Positions 8,002 to 17,160 of a stretch of 64,000 nt of DNA are shown in pieces. Every line of letters begins with the position of its first letter. Position 1 is the first letter of the stretch. The position numbers and the translations under genes are program-made. Under the pieces are notes generated by a model. That model ran no database searches. It saw nothing but the letters and a program-made list of their open reading frames with translations, and was not told where the DNA came from. Origin of the DNA: Clostridia bacterium (GTDB taxonomy: Bacteria; Bacillota; Clostridia; Oscillospirales; Acutalibacteraceae); NCBI GenBank assembly GCA_017517665.1, contig JAFWYP010000022.1:57717-121716 (forward strand), written 5' to 3'.

Positions 8002-9111
8002 ATGAAAATAATTTGCAGCACAGCTGAACTTTGCGAGGCTTGCCAGAACGTTCAGAGAGCAGCTTCAACCAAAACCGCGATTCCCGCAATCGAAGGTATT
8101 CTCATGGTTGCGGAAAACGGAACTCTCACTCTCACAGGCTATGACCTCGAAATGGGAATAACAACTTCAATTCCCGCAAAAATTGAAGAAGCGGGCGAGC
8201 TTGTTCTCAATGCGCATATGCTCAGCGAAACTCTCAGAAAGCTTCCCGAAGAAACAGTAAGTATCTTCAGCGATAAAAGAAATATCGCTGCGATTTCCTG
8301 CGGCGATTTTGAGTCAACACTCATCGGTATTTCTGCCGAAGAATATCCCGAGCTTCCTTCGGTTTCGGGCGGATATCCCATATCAGTTCCTCAGGGCGTA
8401 CTTAAGGACATGGTAAGAAAAACAATTTTTTCCGCAGCGGTTAAGGACAGCAAAATCGTTCATACCGGTATCAAGTTTGAAATTGAAGAAAATCATATCA
8501 GACTCATTGCTGTTGACGGTGTTCGCCTTGCCATCAGAAACGAAGTTATAAACTACAGCGGTGAAGTTCTTTCTTTCGTTGTTCCCGCAAAAACACTTTC
8601 AGAAGTTGTTAAACTCATGAATGATGACGATGCATTGGTAACTCTCGGAGTGGGCAAGCGCCATATCATTTTTGAAGTTGGCGGTTACAACATAATTTCA
8701 AGACTTCTTGACGGCGAATTCCTCAATTATAAAGCTGCTATTCCTTCATCAACAAAAACGGTTATCCGTGTCAATACAAGAAGCTTTATCGAAAGCATTG
8801 ACAGAACATCGCTTATTATCACAGAAAAAATCAAGAGCCCCATCAAGTGCGTATTTGATGAAAATATGATCAAGATGTCAAGCATCACATCACTCGGTAC
8901 TGCCAACGACAGACTTATGGCAAATATCGAGGGCGAAGCCTGCACAATAGGTTTCAATAATAAATATATGCTTGATGCACTGCGTGCCTGCGACAGCGAC
9001 GAAGTGAGAATTATGCTCAACGGCGCGGTTGCACCCATTCTTATTGTTCCCAACGAAGGCGACGAATTTATATTCTTGATTCTTCCCGTGAGGTTGAAAA
9101 ATGAAAATTAA
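8002..9111 (+). CDS. dnaN: DNA polymerase III sliding clamp (beta subunit)
   Basis: A 369-residue beta clamp. N-terminal MKIICSTAELCEACQNVQRA and C-terminal APILIVPNEGDEFIFLILPVRL are typical, and three clamp domains fit the length. The start is the ATG at 8002, preceded by AGGAGG eight bases upstream. A longer in-frame start at 7957 would run through the perfect DnaA box and lacks a ribosome binding site. It follows the origin-like region and overlaps the next gene by eleven bases, forming dnaN-rlbA-recF-remB. Confidence 0.97.
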   Translation: MKIICSTAELCEACQNVQRAASTKTAIPAIEGILMVAENGTLTLTGYDLEMGITTSIPAKIEEAGELVLNAHMLSETLRKLPEETVSIFSDKRNIAAISCGDFESTLIGISAEEYPELPSVSGGYPISVPQGVLKDMVRKTIFSAAVKDSKIVHTGIKFEIEENHIRLIAVDGVRLAIRNEVINYSGEVLSFVVPAKTLSEVVKLMNDDDALVTLGVGKRHIIFEVGGYNIISRLLDGEFLNYKAAIPSSTKTVIRVNTRSFIESIDRTSLIITEKIKSPIKCVFDENMIKMSSITSLGTANDRLMANIEGEACTIGFNNKYMLDALRACDSDEVRIMLNGAVAPILIVPNEGDEFIFLILPVRLKNEN

Positions 9112-9340
9112 AGCAAGAGTTGTTGAAAAAAAGCAGATATTAAAGAAAATTGATACTGATTTTATAAGACTTGATGCCTTCCTTAAGATGTGCGATGCCG
9201 TTCAGACGGGCGGACACGCAAAAATCGTTATTCAGGAAGGCGAAGTCAGGGTCAACGGAGAAATCTGCACCCAGAGAGGAAAAAAACTCCGCAGCGGCGA
9301 CAAGGCGGAGTTTGAAAGAGTTATTTATATTGTTGAATAA
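9101..9340 (+). CDS. S4-domain RNA-binding protein (YaaA/RlbA type)
   Basis: A 79-residue protein that is mostly one S4 domain: FIRLDAFLKMCDAVQTGGHAK, then EGEVRVNGEICTQRGKKLR. Small S4 proteins sit between dnaN and recF in most Firmicutes; the Bacillus homologue (YaaA, RlbA) has been linked to ribosome assembly. The start overlaps the dnaN end, indicating translational coupling. About 60 bases separate it from recF and contain a GC-rich inverted repeat, GGGCGCCCGTCGGGCGTCC (9352-9370), without an obvious T run. Confidence 0.9.
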   Translation: MKIKARVVEKKQILKKIDTDFIRLDAFLKMCDAVQTGGHAKIVIQEGEVRVNGEICTQRGKKLRSGDKAEFERVIYIVE

Positions 9341-9397
9341 AAAAAGTAGGGGCGCCCGTCGGGCGTCCGTATCTTTAAAAGAAAGGAATGGTTAAAT

Positions 9398-10492
9398 TTG
9401 ATAATTACACACCATTCCGCCAAAAATTTCCGTAATATCGGAAGCATTTCTTTTGAACCGCATCCCGAAATGAATATTATTTACGGCGAAAACGGTCAGG
9501 GAAAAACAAATATTATTGAAAGCATATGGCTTCTGACGGGGTTTTACAGTTTCCGTGCAAGAAAAAATATTCAGCTTATTTCGCAGGGACATGACGAAGC
9601 GGAAATTCTGACGAGGTTTTATTCACATATGCGTGAACAACTCGCCGAGATGAAAATTAATAAGCGCAAAGAGCTTGTTTTAAACGGCATAAAAGAAGAA
9701 TCTCCGCGCGTTATGATGGGAAAATATTTTGCCGTTGTTTTTTCGCCCTCAACGCTCGGAATTGTGCAGGACGGACCCTCGGAAAGAAGAAAGCTTCTCG
9801 ACATCGCTCTGAGCCTCATAAAGCCGAATTACGCGGTTGTTATGTCGCGCTATCTGCGTGTGCTTGACCAGAGAAACGCTCTGCTAAAAAAAATGGGCGA
9901 AAGATGCTTTGAAAACGGATATATTGAGCCGTGGGATAATGAGCTTGTTTCGCTCGGCACAAAAATCGTTAAATACCGCCTTGATTATATCGAAAAATTA
10001 TCGGCATTATCGGGCGAAATATATAACGGAATCAGCTCGGGACGCGAAAAATTCACTTTTCACTATGATTTTTCACCCGAAAATATTTCCGAAGAAGAAA
10101 TAAAAGAAAAGTTAATTGCAGATATAGAAAAATATCGCGATGCAGACCTCAAAAAGCTTTATACAAACGCAGGACCTCATACTCATGACCTTATTCTCAG
10201 TCTTAACGGCAGAGATGCGAGAGTTTTCGGTTCGCAGGGTCAGCAGAGGTCGTGCGCGCTTGCAATGAAGCTCGGCGAAGCATCAATTATTGAAGAAATA
10301 ACGGGCGAAAGCCCTGTTGTGCTTCTTGATGATGTTATGAGCGAGCTTGATGAAGGCAGACAGACCTTTATTCTCAATTATCTTGATAACTGGCAGGTTT
10401 TTATCACCTGCTGCGATCCGTCACAGCTTCTGCGTTCCAAAAAAGGCAAGGCATTTGAGGTTATTGACGGCGATATAAAAGAAATGGAGTAA
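9398..10492 (+). CDS. recF: DNA replication and repair protein RecF
   Basis: A 364-residue SMC-like ATPase. Walker A is GENGQGKTN at 30-38, the ABC-type signature is FGSQGQQRSCALAMK, and Walker B is SPVVLLDDVMSELD. It recognises single-strand/double-strand junctions and helps RecR and RecO load RecA. The start is a TTG at 9398 with AAAGGA about ten bases upstream; the nearby ATG at 9388 is in another frame. It lies in the dnaN operon and remB follows after three bases. Confidence 0.96.
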   Translation: MIITHHSAKNFRNIGSISFEPHPEMNIIYGENGQGKTNIIESIWLLTGFYSFRARKNIQLISQGHDEAEILTRFYSHMREQLAEMKINKRKELVLNGIKEESPRVMMGKYFAVVFSPSTLGIVQDGPSERRKLLDIALSLIKPNYAVVMSRYLRVLDQRNALLKKMGERCFENGYIEPWDNELVSLGTKIVKYRLDYIEKLSALSGEIYNGISSGREKFTFHYDFSPENISEEEIKEKLIADIEKYRDADLKKLYTNAGPHTHDLILSLNGRDARVFGSQGQQRSCALAMKLGEASIIEEITGESPVVLLDDVMSELDEGRQTFILNYLDNWQVFITCCDPSQLLRSKKGKAFEVIDGDIKEME

Positions 10493-10495
10493 AAA

Positions 10496-10768
10496 ATGTA
10501 TCTACACCTCGGAATGGACAAGGTTATAACCTTTGACGAAATAATAGGAATTTTTGATTTGGACACAACCACCGTTTCAAAGCGCACAAGAGATTATCTT
10601 GCAAAGGCGGAAAAGGCGGGAATAGTTGAAAATGTGTGCTACGATATTCCGAAATCATTTATTGTCTGCCGTGATAAAAACGGCAACGAAAAGGTGTATA
10701 TCTCGCAGATTTCGTCAACAACACTTCTTAAAAGAACGGGGTATGTTGACTCTCTTACAAATGTATAA
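10496..10768 (+). CDS. remB: extracellular matrix regulator RemB (DUF370)
   Basis: A 90-residue DUF370 protein beginning MYLHLGMDKVITFDEIIGIF and ending near SSTTLLKRTGYV, characteristic of RemB/YaaB. In Bacillus the RemA/RemB family affects biofilm-matrix gene expression through DNA binding. Between recF and gyrB is its usual address; here gyrB does not follow and the operon stops at a terminator. Confidence 0.92.
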   Translation: MYLHLGMDKVITFDEIIGIFDLDTTTVSKRTRDYLAKAEKAGIVENVCYDIPKSFIVCRDKNGNEKVYISQISSTTLLKRTGYVDSLTNV

Positions 10769-10775
10769 AAAAATT

Positions 10776-10808
10776 ATCCTGCTTGCAAAAAACAAGCAGG
10801 ATTTTTTA
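10776..10808. terminator. bidirectional terminator after remB
   Basis: A perfect 10-bp stem, ATCCTGCTTG/CAAGCAGGAT (10776-10785 and 10793-10802), has a 7-base loop and T tracts on both strands. It closes the dnaN-remB unit and the convergent lipase gene. Confidence 0.9.
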
Positions 10809-10811
10809 TTA

Positions 10812-12737
10812 TTAAAGTAAACTGCAGGGAAGAAGCCAGATATCGTGGTCACGGAAGAAGAATTTATTAACTTCCGCAAGGAATTTTGTTATTTTAAGAA
10901 GCACAGGCATGAGCTGATATTTAACGAAGGGACTGTCTGCGCTGTCGGAAAGAAGACCTGCTTCTGACATTGCCTTGTAGAATTCTTCTTCAGTTTCAAG
11001 AGTTTCGGCTTCTGTCCATGACTTGTCTTCGAGGAGTGCAAGAGCCTTTTCGTAGCCTGTATCAACTGCCGCGCGCTTATCTGCATCAAGAGAATCAAGG
11101 TCTGCTTCCTCGTATCTTCTTATCATATCCTCAATTGTTTTGAGGTTTCTGTATTCAAGGAACTGAGGATATCCGCCGTTGTTTACTCTTGCGTCGGTGA
11201 TTTCATCGTTTGTTACAAGCTCAACGCACATTCCGATGATATCGTTAACGCTTGCCTGAAGAGTGAGGTGGCTCTGATTTTTGACGAACCATGTGTTATC
11301 GGGAAGTGCGCAGGTGCCTGCGTCAACAATGCCGTCAGGGCTGATGTAGCTTGAATCAATTGCAGGTTTATAATCCTTGCTGAGAACCGAACCCACATCT
11401 GCGAAAGTGCCGCCGATTGAGGTGGATGATGACTGAATGATGTTATCCGAGCTGAGTTTATAGTGACCCACAGCTGCGGGAAGCTCAAGGTTATAGCCGC
11501 TGATAACGAAGATATTCATGCCTTCGTCACTGAGCTTTTTGAGAGTTGCGCCTGCATTTTTCTGGATATTATAGTATCTGTCAGTCTTTTCCTTAAGAGC
11601 AGCGTGTTCCGCATCGGAAATAAGCTTTGCACTCATTTCGGGATAAACTGCGCTGGGAACGAGTGCCCACATTGAGGGGCAATTATAGAGAAGCTTACCG
11701 AGAACTTCGTCAATTGCTCTGTCAAGAGTTTCTTCAAGGAAATCGCTGAAGAATTCCTGCGGAATTGCTCTTACAACGGGACTCAGGAAATAACCGAGAG
11801 CAAAATATTCTTCTGCGGCAAGCTTGATGATGTTGGGAACAAGGTCATTGTAAAGAGCGTTGCCGTCGCTGAAGGTTGTGTTGCCTGCCATGAGGTCGGC
11901 AAGGAGATATGAGCCGTCAACCGCTGCAGCGGCAAAAACAACTCTGTCAATATCATCGGGGTCGCAGTATTCGGCAAGATAAACGTTGCCGATTGTGCCG
12001 CCGAGGCTGATAAAGCAGATGCTTACCTTATCGTGACCTGTCTGTGCCTTTACCATCTGAACATATTCATCAAGCTTTTCTGCGGCGGAAATAACGTCGC
12101 CGAAGGAGCTGTAGGAATAATAATATGTATGGTCATAGCCGTATTCTTCGCAGAATTCTTCCATGTTGACCTGACGCTTGATGAAATCGTATTCGTTTTC
12201 ATACTTTGTGGTGGGAAGAACGTTGCCGTTTTCATCCTTTGAATAACCCTTTGCGTAGTTATAGGATTTTTCGGGCTTTGTTTTGCATTTTTCGAGTGAA
12301 TACCAGTATTCGTCAACCGCAACGTCATTTACTCTTGTTCCGTCGGGATTGAAATAGTGGCTTGCAAAGCCTTCGTCAAGAACACCGAGAAGAATGTCAA
12401 GAAGCTTATCTCTGTTGTGAAGCGCAACAGCGCCGAGGATATCGCCGATTTTTTCTTTGAGAGAATTTTCAAGAGCGATTGTATCAAACATGAAAGCAAG
12501 GTCCATGCCTTCAACGATGGGGAAGCCGTCGCTTGTGAGCAGGTCTTTGCCGTTTTCATCCTGAACATAAACCTGTGACTGCATGATGCCTGGAACGATA
12601 ATCAGCGGACTTGTGCCGCAATCGCCGCCGCAGTCGGTTTTGCATTCGCTGTCCCAATCCATTGCATATGCAAGCGGTGCAATCGAAAGCACCATGCATA
12701 TTGAAAGAACAACGCAGAGAAGTTTTCTGAGTTTCAT
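10812..12737 (-). CDS. secreted alpha/beta hydrolase, LCAT/lipase-like
   Basis: A 641-residue exported protein with a signal peptide (KLLCVVLSICMVLSIAPLAYA, cleavage after about residue 25) and a Cys-rich mature N terminus (CKTDCGGDC). The strand PLIIVPGIMQSQVYVQD and the nucleophile elbow FISLGG (Ser244) resemble lecithin:cholesterol acyltransferase-like lipases. The elbow lacks the first glycine of GxSxG (it reads FISLG). A hydrophobic insertion (about 270-350) could be a lid. There is no anchor motif, so the protein is probably released. Substrate unknown. It is convergent with remB, and the GH4 gene lies 19 bases upstream in the same direction. Confidence 0.7.
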   Translation of the reverse strand: MKLRKLLCVVLSICMVLSIAPLAYAMDWDSECKTDCGGDCGTSPLIIVPGIMQSQVYVQDENGKDLLTSDGFPIVEGMDLAFMFDTIALENSLKEKIGDILGAVALHNRDKLLDILLGVLDEGFASHYFNPDGTRVNDVAVDEYWYSLEKCKTKPEKSYNYAKGYSKDENGNVLPTTKYENEYDFIKRQVNMEEFCEEYGYDHTYYYSYSSFGDVISAAEKLDEYVQMVKAQTGHDKVSICFISLGGTIGNVYLAEYCDPDDIDRVVFAAAAVDGSYLLADLMAGNTTFSDGNALYNDLVPNIIKLAAEEYFALGYFLSPVVRAIPQEFFSDFLEETLDRAIDEVLGKLLYNCPSMWALVPSAVYPEMSAKLISDAEHAALKEKTDRYYNIQKNAGATLKKLSDEGMNIFVISGYNLELPAAVGHYKLSSDNIIQSSSTSIGGTFADVGSVLSKDYKPAIDSSYISPDGIVDAGTCALPDNTWFVKNQSHLTLQASVNDIIGMCVELVTNDEITDARVNNGGYPQFLEYRNLKTIEDMIRRYEEADLDSLDADKRAAVDTGYEKALALLEDKSWTEAETLETEEEFYKAMSEAGLLSDSADSPFVKYQLMPVLLKITKFLAEVNKFFFRDHDIWLLPCSLL

Positions 12738-12756
12738 AATATTCCTCTTTTCGATA

Positions 12757-14079
12757 TTATTTATAATCCTTCATGTATTCGCCGTGGGCTTCGATAAGCT
12801 CATCAACCATTGCCTTGATATCGTCGATTGAAAGTTCGGCGGCGGTGTGGGGTTCAAGCATAGCCGCCATATAGATGTCTTCTCTCTTCTTTGTAACGGC
12901 GGCGTTGATTGTGAGAAGCTGTGCGTTGATATTTGTCTGGTTCATTGCGGCGAGCTGAACGGGAAGCTTGCCTACGTGGCAGGGATGAATGCCCTTGCCG
13001 TCGATGAGGCAGGGAACTTCAACGCAGGCGTCTGCGGGAAGGTTGTCGATAAGTCCCGTGTTGAGAACGTTGCCGCCGATTTTATAGGGATTGCCCGTTA
13101 CGATGGATTCCATGATGTAGGAAGCATATTCGCCTGAACGCTCATGGGTAATCTGACCGTTATCGAGGATTCTTTCTTTTTCAGCTTTCCAGCCTGCAAT
13201 CTGATTTACGCAGCGGCGGGGATATTCGTCAAGAGGAATGTTATATCTGTCGATAAGCTCGGGATATTTATCCTTGATATAGAAGCAGTTGTATTCTGCG
13301 TTATGTTCGCTGGATTCGGTGCAGTAATATCCGAAGTTTCTGATATACTCGAATCTTACCATGTCGCTGTGTTTTTCTCTGTCGTTCATTTCAACGGCTC
13401 TCTTGCGGATTTCGGGATAGAGGTCGTTGCCGTCCTTATCTTCGATTTCAAGAAGCCAGCCCATGTGGTTGATGCCTGCGATAAGCTCTTTTCTGCCTTC
13501 GAGCTTATCTTCCATGCCGAGTCTGTTGAGCAAATCTCTTGAACAGCTCTGAACGGAATGGCAAAGACCGATTGTTTTGATTTTTGTGTATCTCTGCATA
13601 TAACCCGAAAGGATTGCCATGGGATTTGTGTAGTTGAGGAACCATGCGTCGGGGCATACTTCTTCCATATCGTCTGCGAAATCCTTAAGAACGGGAATTG
13701 TTCTCAGACCTCTCATGATACCGCCGATGCCGAGAGTGTCGGCGATTGTCTGACGCAGACCGTATTTCTTGGGCACTTCAAAGTCAATGATTGTGCAGGG
13801 GTCATAAAGACCGACCTGAATTGCGTTAACAACGAATGTTGCACCGCGGAGTGCATCCTTTCTGTTTTCAACGCCGCAGTATTTTTCGATTTTTGCTCTG
13901 CCTTCGTTAACATTCTTGTTCATTGCGCTGAGGATGATGTAGCTGTCTTCAAGTCTTTCTTCGTCGATATCGTAAAGAGCGATAACACTGTCACGAAGCG
14001 CAGGTGTGCACATGCAGTCACCGAGAACGTTTCTTGCGAATACGGTGCTTCCCGCACCCATGAATGTGATTTTAATCAT
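12757..14079 (-). CDS. glycoside hydrolase family 4, alpha-galactosidase type
   Basis: A 440-residue GH4 enzyme. The Rossmann NAD-binding loop is GAGST (8-12), followed by NAIQVG and the NYTNPM motif. The metal-binding signature is CHSV, and the second His is in AGINHMGW. In GH4, CHSV is the subgroup mark of MelA-type alpha-galactosidases, which use NAD and Mn in a redox-elimination mechanism on alpha-galactosides such as melibiose or raffinose breakdown products. No transporter is adjacent. It is divergent from the YdjC-like deacetylase, suggesting a shared carbohydrate context, and is followed by the secreted hydrolase. Confidence 0.9.
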   Translation of the reverse strand: MIKITFMGAGSTVFARNVLGDCMCTPALRDSVIALYDIDEERLEDSYIILSAMNKNVNEGRAKIEKYCGVENRKDALRGATFVVNAIQVGLYDPCTIIDFEVPKKYGLRQTIADTLGIGGIMRGLRTIPVLKDFADDMEEVCPDAWFLNYTNPMAILSGYMQRYTKIKTIGLCHSVQSCSRDLLNRLGMEDKLEGRKELIAGINHMGWLLEIEDKDGNDLYPEIRKRAVEMNDREKHSDMVRFEYIRNFGYYCTESSEHNAEYNCFYIKDKYPELIDRYNIPLDEYPRRCVNQIAGWKAEKERILDNGQITHERSGEYASYIMESIVTGNPYKIGGNVLNTGLIDNLPADACVEVPCLIDGKGIHPCHVGKLPVQLAAMNQTNINAQLLTINAAVTKKREDIYMAAMLEPHTAAELSIDDIKAMVDELIEAHGEYMKDYK

Positions 14080-14189
14080 AATTTTTCTCCTTTCGGAAAT
14101 TGTTGCCTTTAAAGCAACACTTATTCAAGATGATTATATAATATATAAATAAAAATATCAATGATAAATATCGCTCTGCAAAAAATATG

Positions 14190-14217
14190 TTGATTATTTT
14201 GGAAATTGTGATATGAT
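14190..14217 (+). promoter_or_regulatory. probable promoter of the YdjC/ChbG gene
   Basis: TTGATT at 14190-14195 and TATGAT at 14212-14217 are spaced by 16 bases, about 35 bases upstream of the ATG. Confidence 0.5.
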
Positions 14218-14252
14218 TAAACTGTAAAATAATCCGTGAAGGAGAAAAAAAT

Positions 14253-15140
14253 ATGCCTAAATATCTTATTGTCAACGCAGACGACTACGGTATGTGCCAT
14301 GCGGCAAACGAAGCTGTTGCAGAGCTTTTTGAAGGCGGATGGCTCAAATCCGCAACAGTTATGATTCCCTGTCCCACAGCAAAAGAAGCTGTTGATTTTT
14401 CAATCGCTCATCCCGAATACGCAATCGGTGTTCACCTCACAATGACAAGCGAATGGGGCAAATACCGCTGGAAACCCCTCACAAACGGCAAAACTCTTCT
14501 CGACGAAGAAGGTTTTATGTGGCATGAGAGCGACCAGGTTGAAAAGAATGCTTCCTATGAGGACCTCGAAGCTGAAATCAGAGCACAGATTGACCTTGCT
14601 CATAAGTGGGGCATGAAACCCTCACATACAGATAACCACATGGGCTCGCTTTACGGCCATTACACAGGCAGACTCGGCCTTGCAAAGATGACTCTTCGCG
14701 TCTGCGGCGAATATGGCTATGCTTACCGTCTTTACACAAAGCACGACAAGAGAATCTGCCCTAACGGCACACCCTATTTCCTCTATGCGGCAATCACCCT
14801 TCTTTCAAAGAGATGGGGCAAGAAATATAACGTTGTTATTCCCGATTATCTTCTTTTCCCCGACTGGAATGACGATATGCGTGTAAGCTACGAAACATAC
14901 AGAGAAACAATTCTCAAAATCTGGACAGACATTCCCGAAGACGGCGTTACCGAAACATTCATCCATCCTTCCGTTGAATGCGACGAGCTTAAGGGTATCA
15001 CCGGCAGATGGCAGGACAGAGTATGGGAATATCAGCTTATGAAAGACCCCTACACACATAAGTATCTCAAGGACCACGGCGTTGAGCTTATCAGCTACAG
15101 AGAGCTTATCAAAATGAAGGGCGGAGTAGTAAAAGGATAA
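14253..15140 (+). CDS. YdjC/ChbG-family carbohydrate deacetylase
   Basis: A 295-residue protein starting MPKYLIVNADDYGMC, where the paired Asp is the metal/catalytic site of the family. Other ligand motifs are IGVHLTMTSEWG and KPSHTDNHMGSLYGHY. The family removes acetyl groups from small N-acetylated sugars such as chitobiose. It is cytoplasmic, with no signal peptide, and an AAGGAG site precedes the ATG. Divergence from a GH4 alpha-galactosidase suggests a role in processing scavenged glycans; the exact substrate is not readable. Confidence 0.88.
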   Translation: MPKYLIVNADDYGMCHAANEAVAELFEGGWLKSATVMIPCPTAKEAVDFSIAHPEYAIGVHLTMTSEWGKYRWKPLTNGKTLLDEEGFMWHESDQVEKNASYEDLEAEIRAQIDLAHKWGMKPSHTDNHMGSLYGHYTGRLGLAKMTLRVCGEYGYAYRLYTKHDKRICPNGTPYFLYAAITLLSKRWGKKYNVVIPDYLLFPDWNDDMRVSYETYRETILKIWTDIPEDGVTETFIHPSVECDELKGITGRWQDRVWEYQLMKDPYTHKYLKDHGVELISYRELIKMKGGVVKG

Positions 15141-15283
15141 GTTTTATTCCCCTTCGGCGAGTTATATTGCTTCGCAGTTATATTATGCTTCGCATAGTGG
15201 TATTGACCTTTGGTCAGTTATCAGTAAAAAACTGAAACTGTAAAGTTTCAATAACACTCCGTTGCAGACGGAATAAAACTCAA
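15131..15283. repeat. array of short hairpins bounded by an 11-bp inverted repeat
   Basis: The outer arms AGTTTTATTCC and GGAATAAAACT enclose a series of small hairpins in a row: TTGCTTCGCA, TATGCTTCGCATA, TTGACCTTTGGTCA, CAGTAAAAAACTG, TGAAACTGTAAAGTTTCA and TCCGTTGCAGACGGA. The string TTCGGCGAGTTATA also occurs at 23559. It is non-coding and starts at the end of the deacetylase gene. Confidence 0.55.
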
Positions 15284-15299
15284 AACTTAACACTCAACA

Positions 15300-15343
15300 A
15301 AAAAAGAGGTAATAAAGTCATTTCAGACTATATTACCTCTTTT
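15300..15343. terminator. bidirectional terminator between the deacetylase and LCP genes
   Basis: A 13-bp stem, AAAAGAGGTAATA/TATTACCTCTTTT, with T runs on both strands. Confidence 0.85.
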
Positions 15344-15426
15344 AATATTTAATTTTGAAAACTCTGTTTTACTTTGCGGGTAGTTTTGATTTTATGGTTT
15401 TCAGAGATGAAATAAGCATCCTGCGA

Positions 15427-15460
15427 ATAAAACTGCCGAGTGTTCGGCAGAACACCCGGC
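15427..15460 (-). terminator. terminator of the LCP gene, member of a repeated hairpin
   Basis: On the minus strand GCCGGGTGTTC pairs with GAACACTCGGC and is followed by AGTTTTATTCGC. The same hairpin with the same tail occurs on the plus strand at 23521-23560, so it is a duplicated terminator module. Confidence 0.8.
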
Positions 15461-15465
15461 ACATA

Positions 15466-17052
15466 TTACCATGGACCGTAAAACGGATCGGTAGTGGTTT
15501 CTTCTTCGTAATAACCGCTATCTTCGGTGGTTTCTTCTTCATAGTAACCGCCGTCATCGGTAGTTTCTTCCTCGTAATAACCGTTATCTTCGGAGTATTC
15601 CTCGGTTGTGGTTTCAAACGGATTATACCAGTTTCGGGTTGTTTCTTCGTCGCTTGTTGTTCTTTCTCCGCGGTTAAGCCAGTCATTGTTGAAAAAGCTC
15701 TTTCTGGTTGATGAAACCTCCTCGGTATAATAATGAGGCTCATAATCATCGGTGGTTTCTTCGTCATAACGGTTATCATCGTCATCGTCGTAGTTGTTTG
15801 ACGAAGCGGATTTACCCCTTGCAAGGTCGATTGCCGAAATATGAGTCATGGGATTGATTTCGATATTCGTCTGACCGTAAAGACCGAGCTGAAGCTCTCT
15901 TGCCGCCTTTATATAGTCAACAATCCACACATCCAGATATCCCGTGTAAGTGCGGAAATTTGAAACACCGTAGCGAAGCTCTTCCGTGGGCATAACCTGA
16001 CTCACGATTTCGTATTTCAGCCAGCCCTCACTCAATGCCTGCATACCGAGAGAAAGAATTTCACCCGATGAATAGTTGGTTGTGATATAGGGAAGGAAGG
16101 TTTCGATTGCGTAATTAAGGTCGGAAAGCGAAGAAGCCTTCACGTTTTTGATTACCGAGCTTATCAGCTCACGCTGTCTTCTTGTTCTTTCAACCTCGCT
16201 GTCAAGCTTTCTGATTCTTGCGTAAATCAAGGCTCTTTCGCCGTTGAGCAGAACGCTGTCACCGCTTTCAAAGCCCTTGACACGGGTTGTTCTGTTCATA
16301 TATTTTGCTTCTTTTTCAGTGATGGGAACGGTAACGCCGCCCAGAGCATCAACCGCCGCCTTGAATGATTTATAGTTGATTGAAACATAGTGGTCAATCT
16401 TTATTTTGTAGTTATTGGAAAGAACTTCCATAAGAGCCGCCGCACCGCCCCATGCATAGGAGTGGTTGGTTTTGTCGTATCTTTCATGACCTTCGATGTT
16501 CATGTAGGTATATGAATCACGAAGGAAGGATGTAATTGTTATCTTCTTTGTTTTGGTGTTTACCGAAACAAGCATTGTTGAGTCGGAACGGTGAGAGCCG
16601 TCTTCGTCATCCTCACCGATAAGGAGAACATTTATAACCTTTTTATTATAAATCTTCTCGCCGCCGTTGGTTGCCCATGTCTTGAGAAGCTCCTTGATTG
16701 AATCCGCGCTCATGATATCCGCAATCGTGTCGAACGACATCGCTTCGTCAACATCTTCAGCGCCGAAGGTTGCATCAAGGTTGCCGAAATTGCCTGAATT
16801 TACGTTAATGAGCGAAAGCATCTTTCTGATGTATGCGCCGCCTGCCGCAGAAACAACAAGAATAAGGCAGATAAAAATGCTGAGTATCGCCTTAAGGTTT
16901 CTTTTCTGATTTTTGAGGAAGAAGGGCTTGAACCTGAAAGTCCAGAAATATTTTATTTTATTTCCGAAACCCTTTGGGGTGCTGTAGCTCGAGATATCCT
17001 CATATTTTCCCGTGCGTTTCTTTTTCTCACCCAAAGTATCACCTACTGTCAC
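15466..17052 (-). CDS. LytR-CpsA-Psr (LCP) family cell-wall polymer ligase
   Basis: About 528 residues: a basic cytoplasmic N terminus, one membrane segment (LKAILSIFICLILVVSAAGG), then an extracellular LCP domain with NVLLIGEDDEDG, RSDSTMLVSV, FLRDSYTYM and the Arg-rich RIRKLDSEVERTRRQRELI. LCP enzymes move teichoic-acid-like or capsular polymers from lipid carriers to peptidoglycan. The C-terminal 100 residues are low-complexity Asp/Glu/Thr/Tyr with three near-identical YYEEETT units. The longest frame begins at GTG 17052, but an in-frame TTG at 17034 has a better-placed AGGTGA, so the true start may be six residues shorter. Confidence 0.92.
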   Translation of the reverse strand: MTVGDTLGEKKKRTGKYEDISSYSTPKGFGNKIKYFWTFRFKPFFLKNQKRNLKAILSIFICLILVVSAAGGAYIRKMLSLINVNSGNFGNLDATFGAEDVDEAMSFDTIADIMSADSIKELLKTWATNGGEKIYNKKVINVLLIGEDDEDGSHRSDSTMLVSVNTKTKKITITSFLRDSYTYMNIEGHERYDKTNHSYAWGGAAALMEVLSNNYKIKIDHYVSINYKSFKAAVDALGGVTVPITEKEAKYMNRTTRVKGFESGDSVLLNGERALIYARIRKLDSEVERTRRQRELISSVIKNVKASSLSDLNYAIETFLPYITTNYSSGEILSLGMQALSEGWLKYEIVSQVMPTEELRYGVSNFRTYTGYLDVWIVDYIKAARELQLGLYGQTNIEINPMTHISAIDLARGKSASSNNYDDDDDNRYDEETTDDYEPHYYTEEVSSTRKSFFNNDWLNRGERTTSDEETTRNWYNPFETTTEEYSEDNGYYEEETTDDGGYYEEETTEDSGYYEEETTTDPFYGPW

Positions 17053-17094
17053 TATATTATGTCAATAATTCACCTATTTTACTATTATTTAGGT

Positions 17095-17123
17095 ATTATA
17101 ACACAATATACCGCAAAAGTTAA
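17095..17123 (-). promoter_or_regulatory. promoter of the LCP gene
   Basis: On the minus strand TTAACT (17118-17123) and TATAAT (17095-17100) are separated by 17 bases, about 45-60 bases upstream of the start. Confidence 0.7.
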
Positions 17124-17160
17124 CAGGTTTTGCAAAATTTGTTTGAAAAATTTTTGTGAA

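Noticed and set aside
12847-14112. Long plus-strand frames opposite the GH4 gene
   Set aside because: Shadows of a clear 440-residue enzyme; no start signals and Cys/Val-rich translations.
15131-15283. CRISPR-like array
   Set aside because: Units are different mini-hairpins, not identical direct repeats with spacers, and no cas gene is present.
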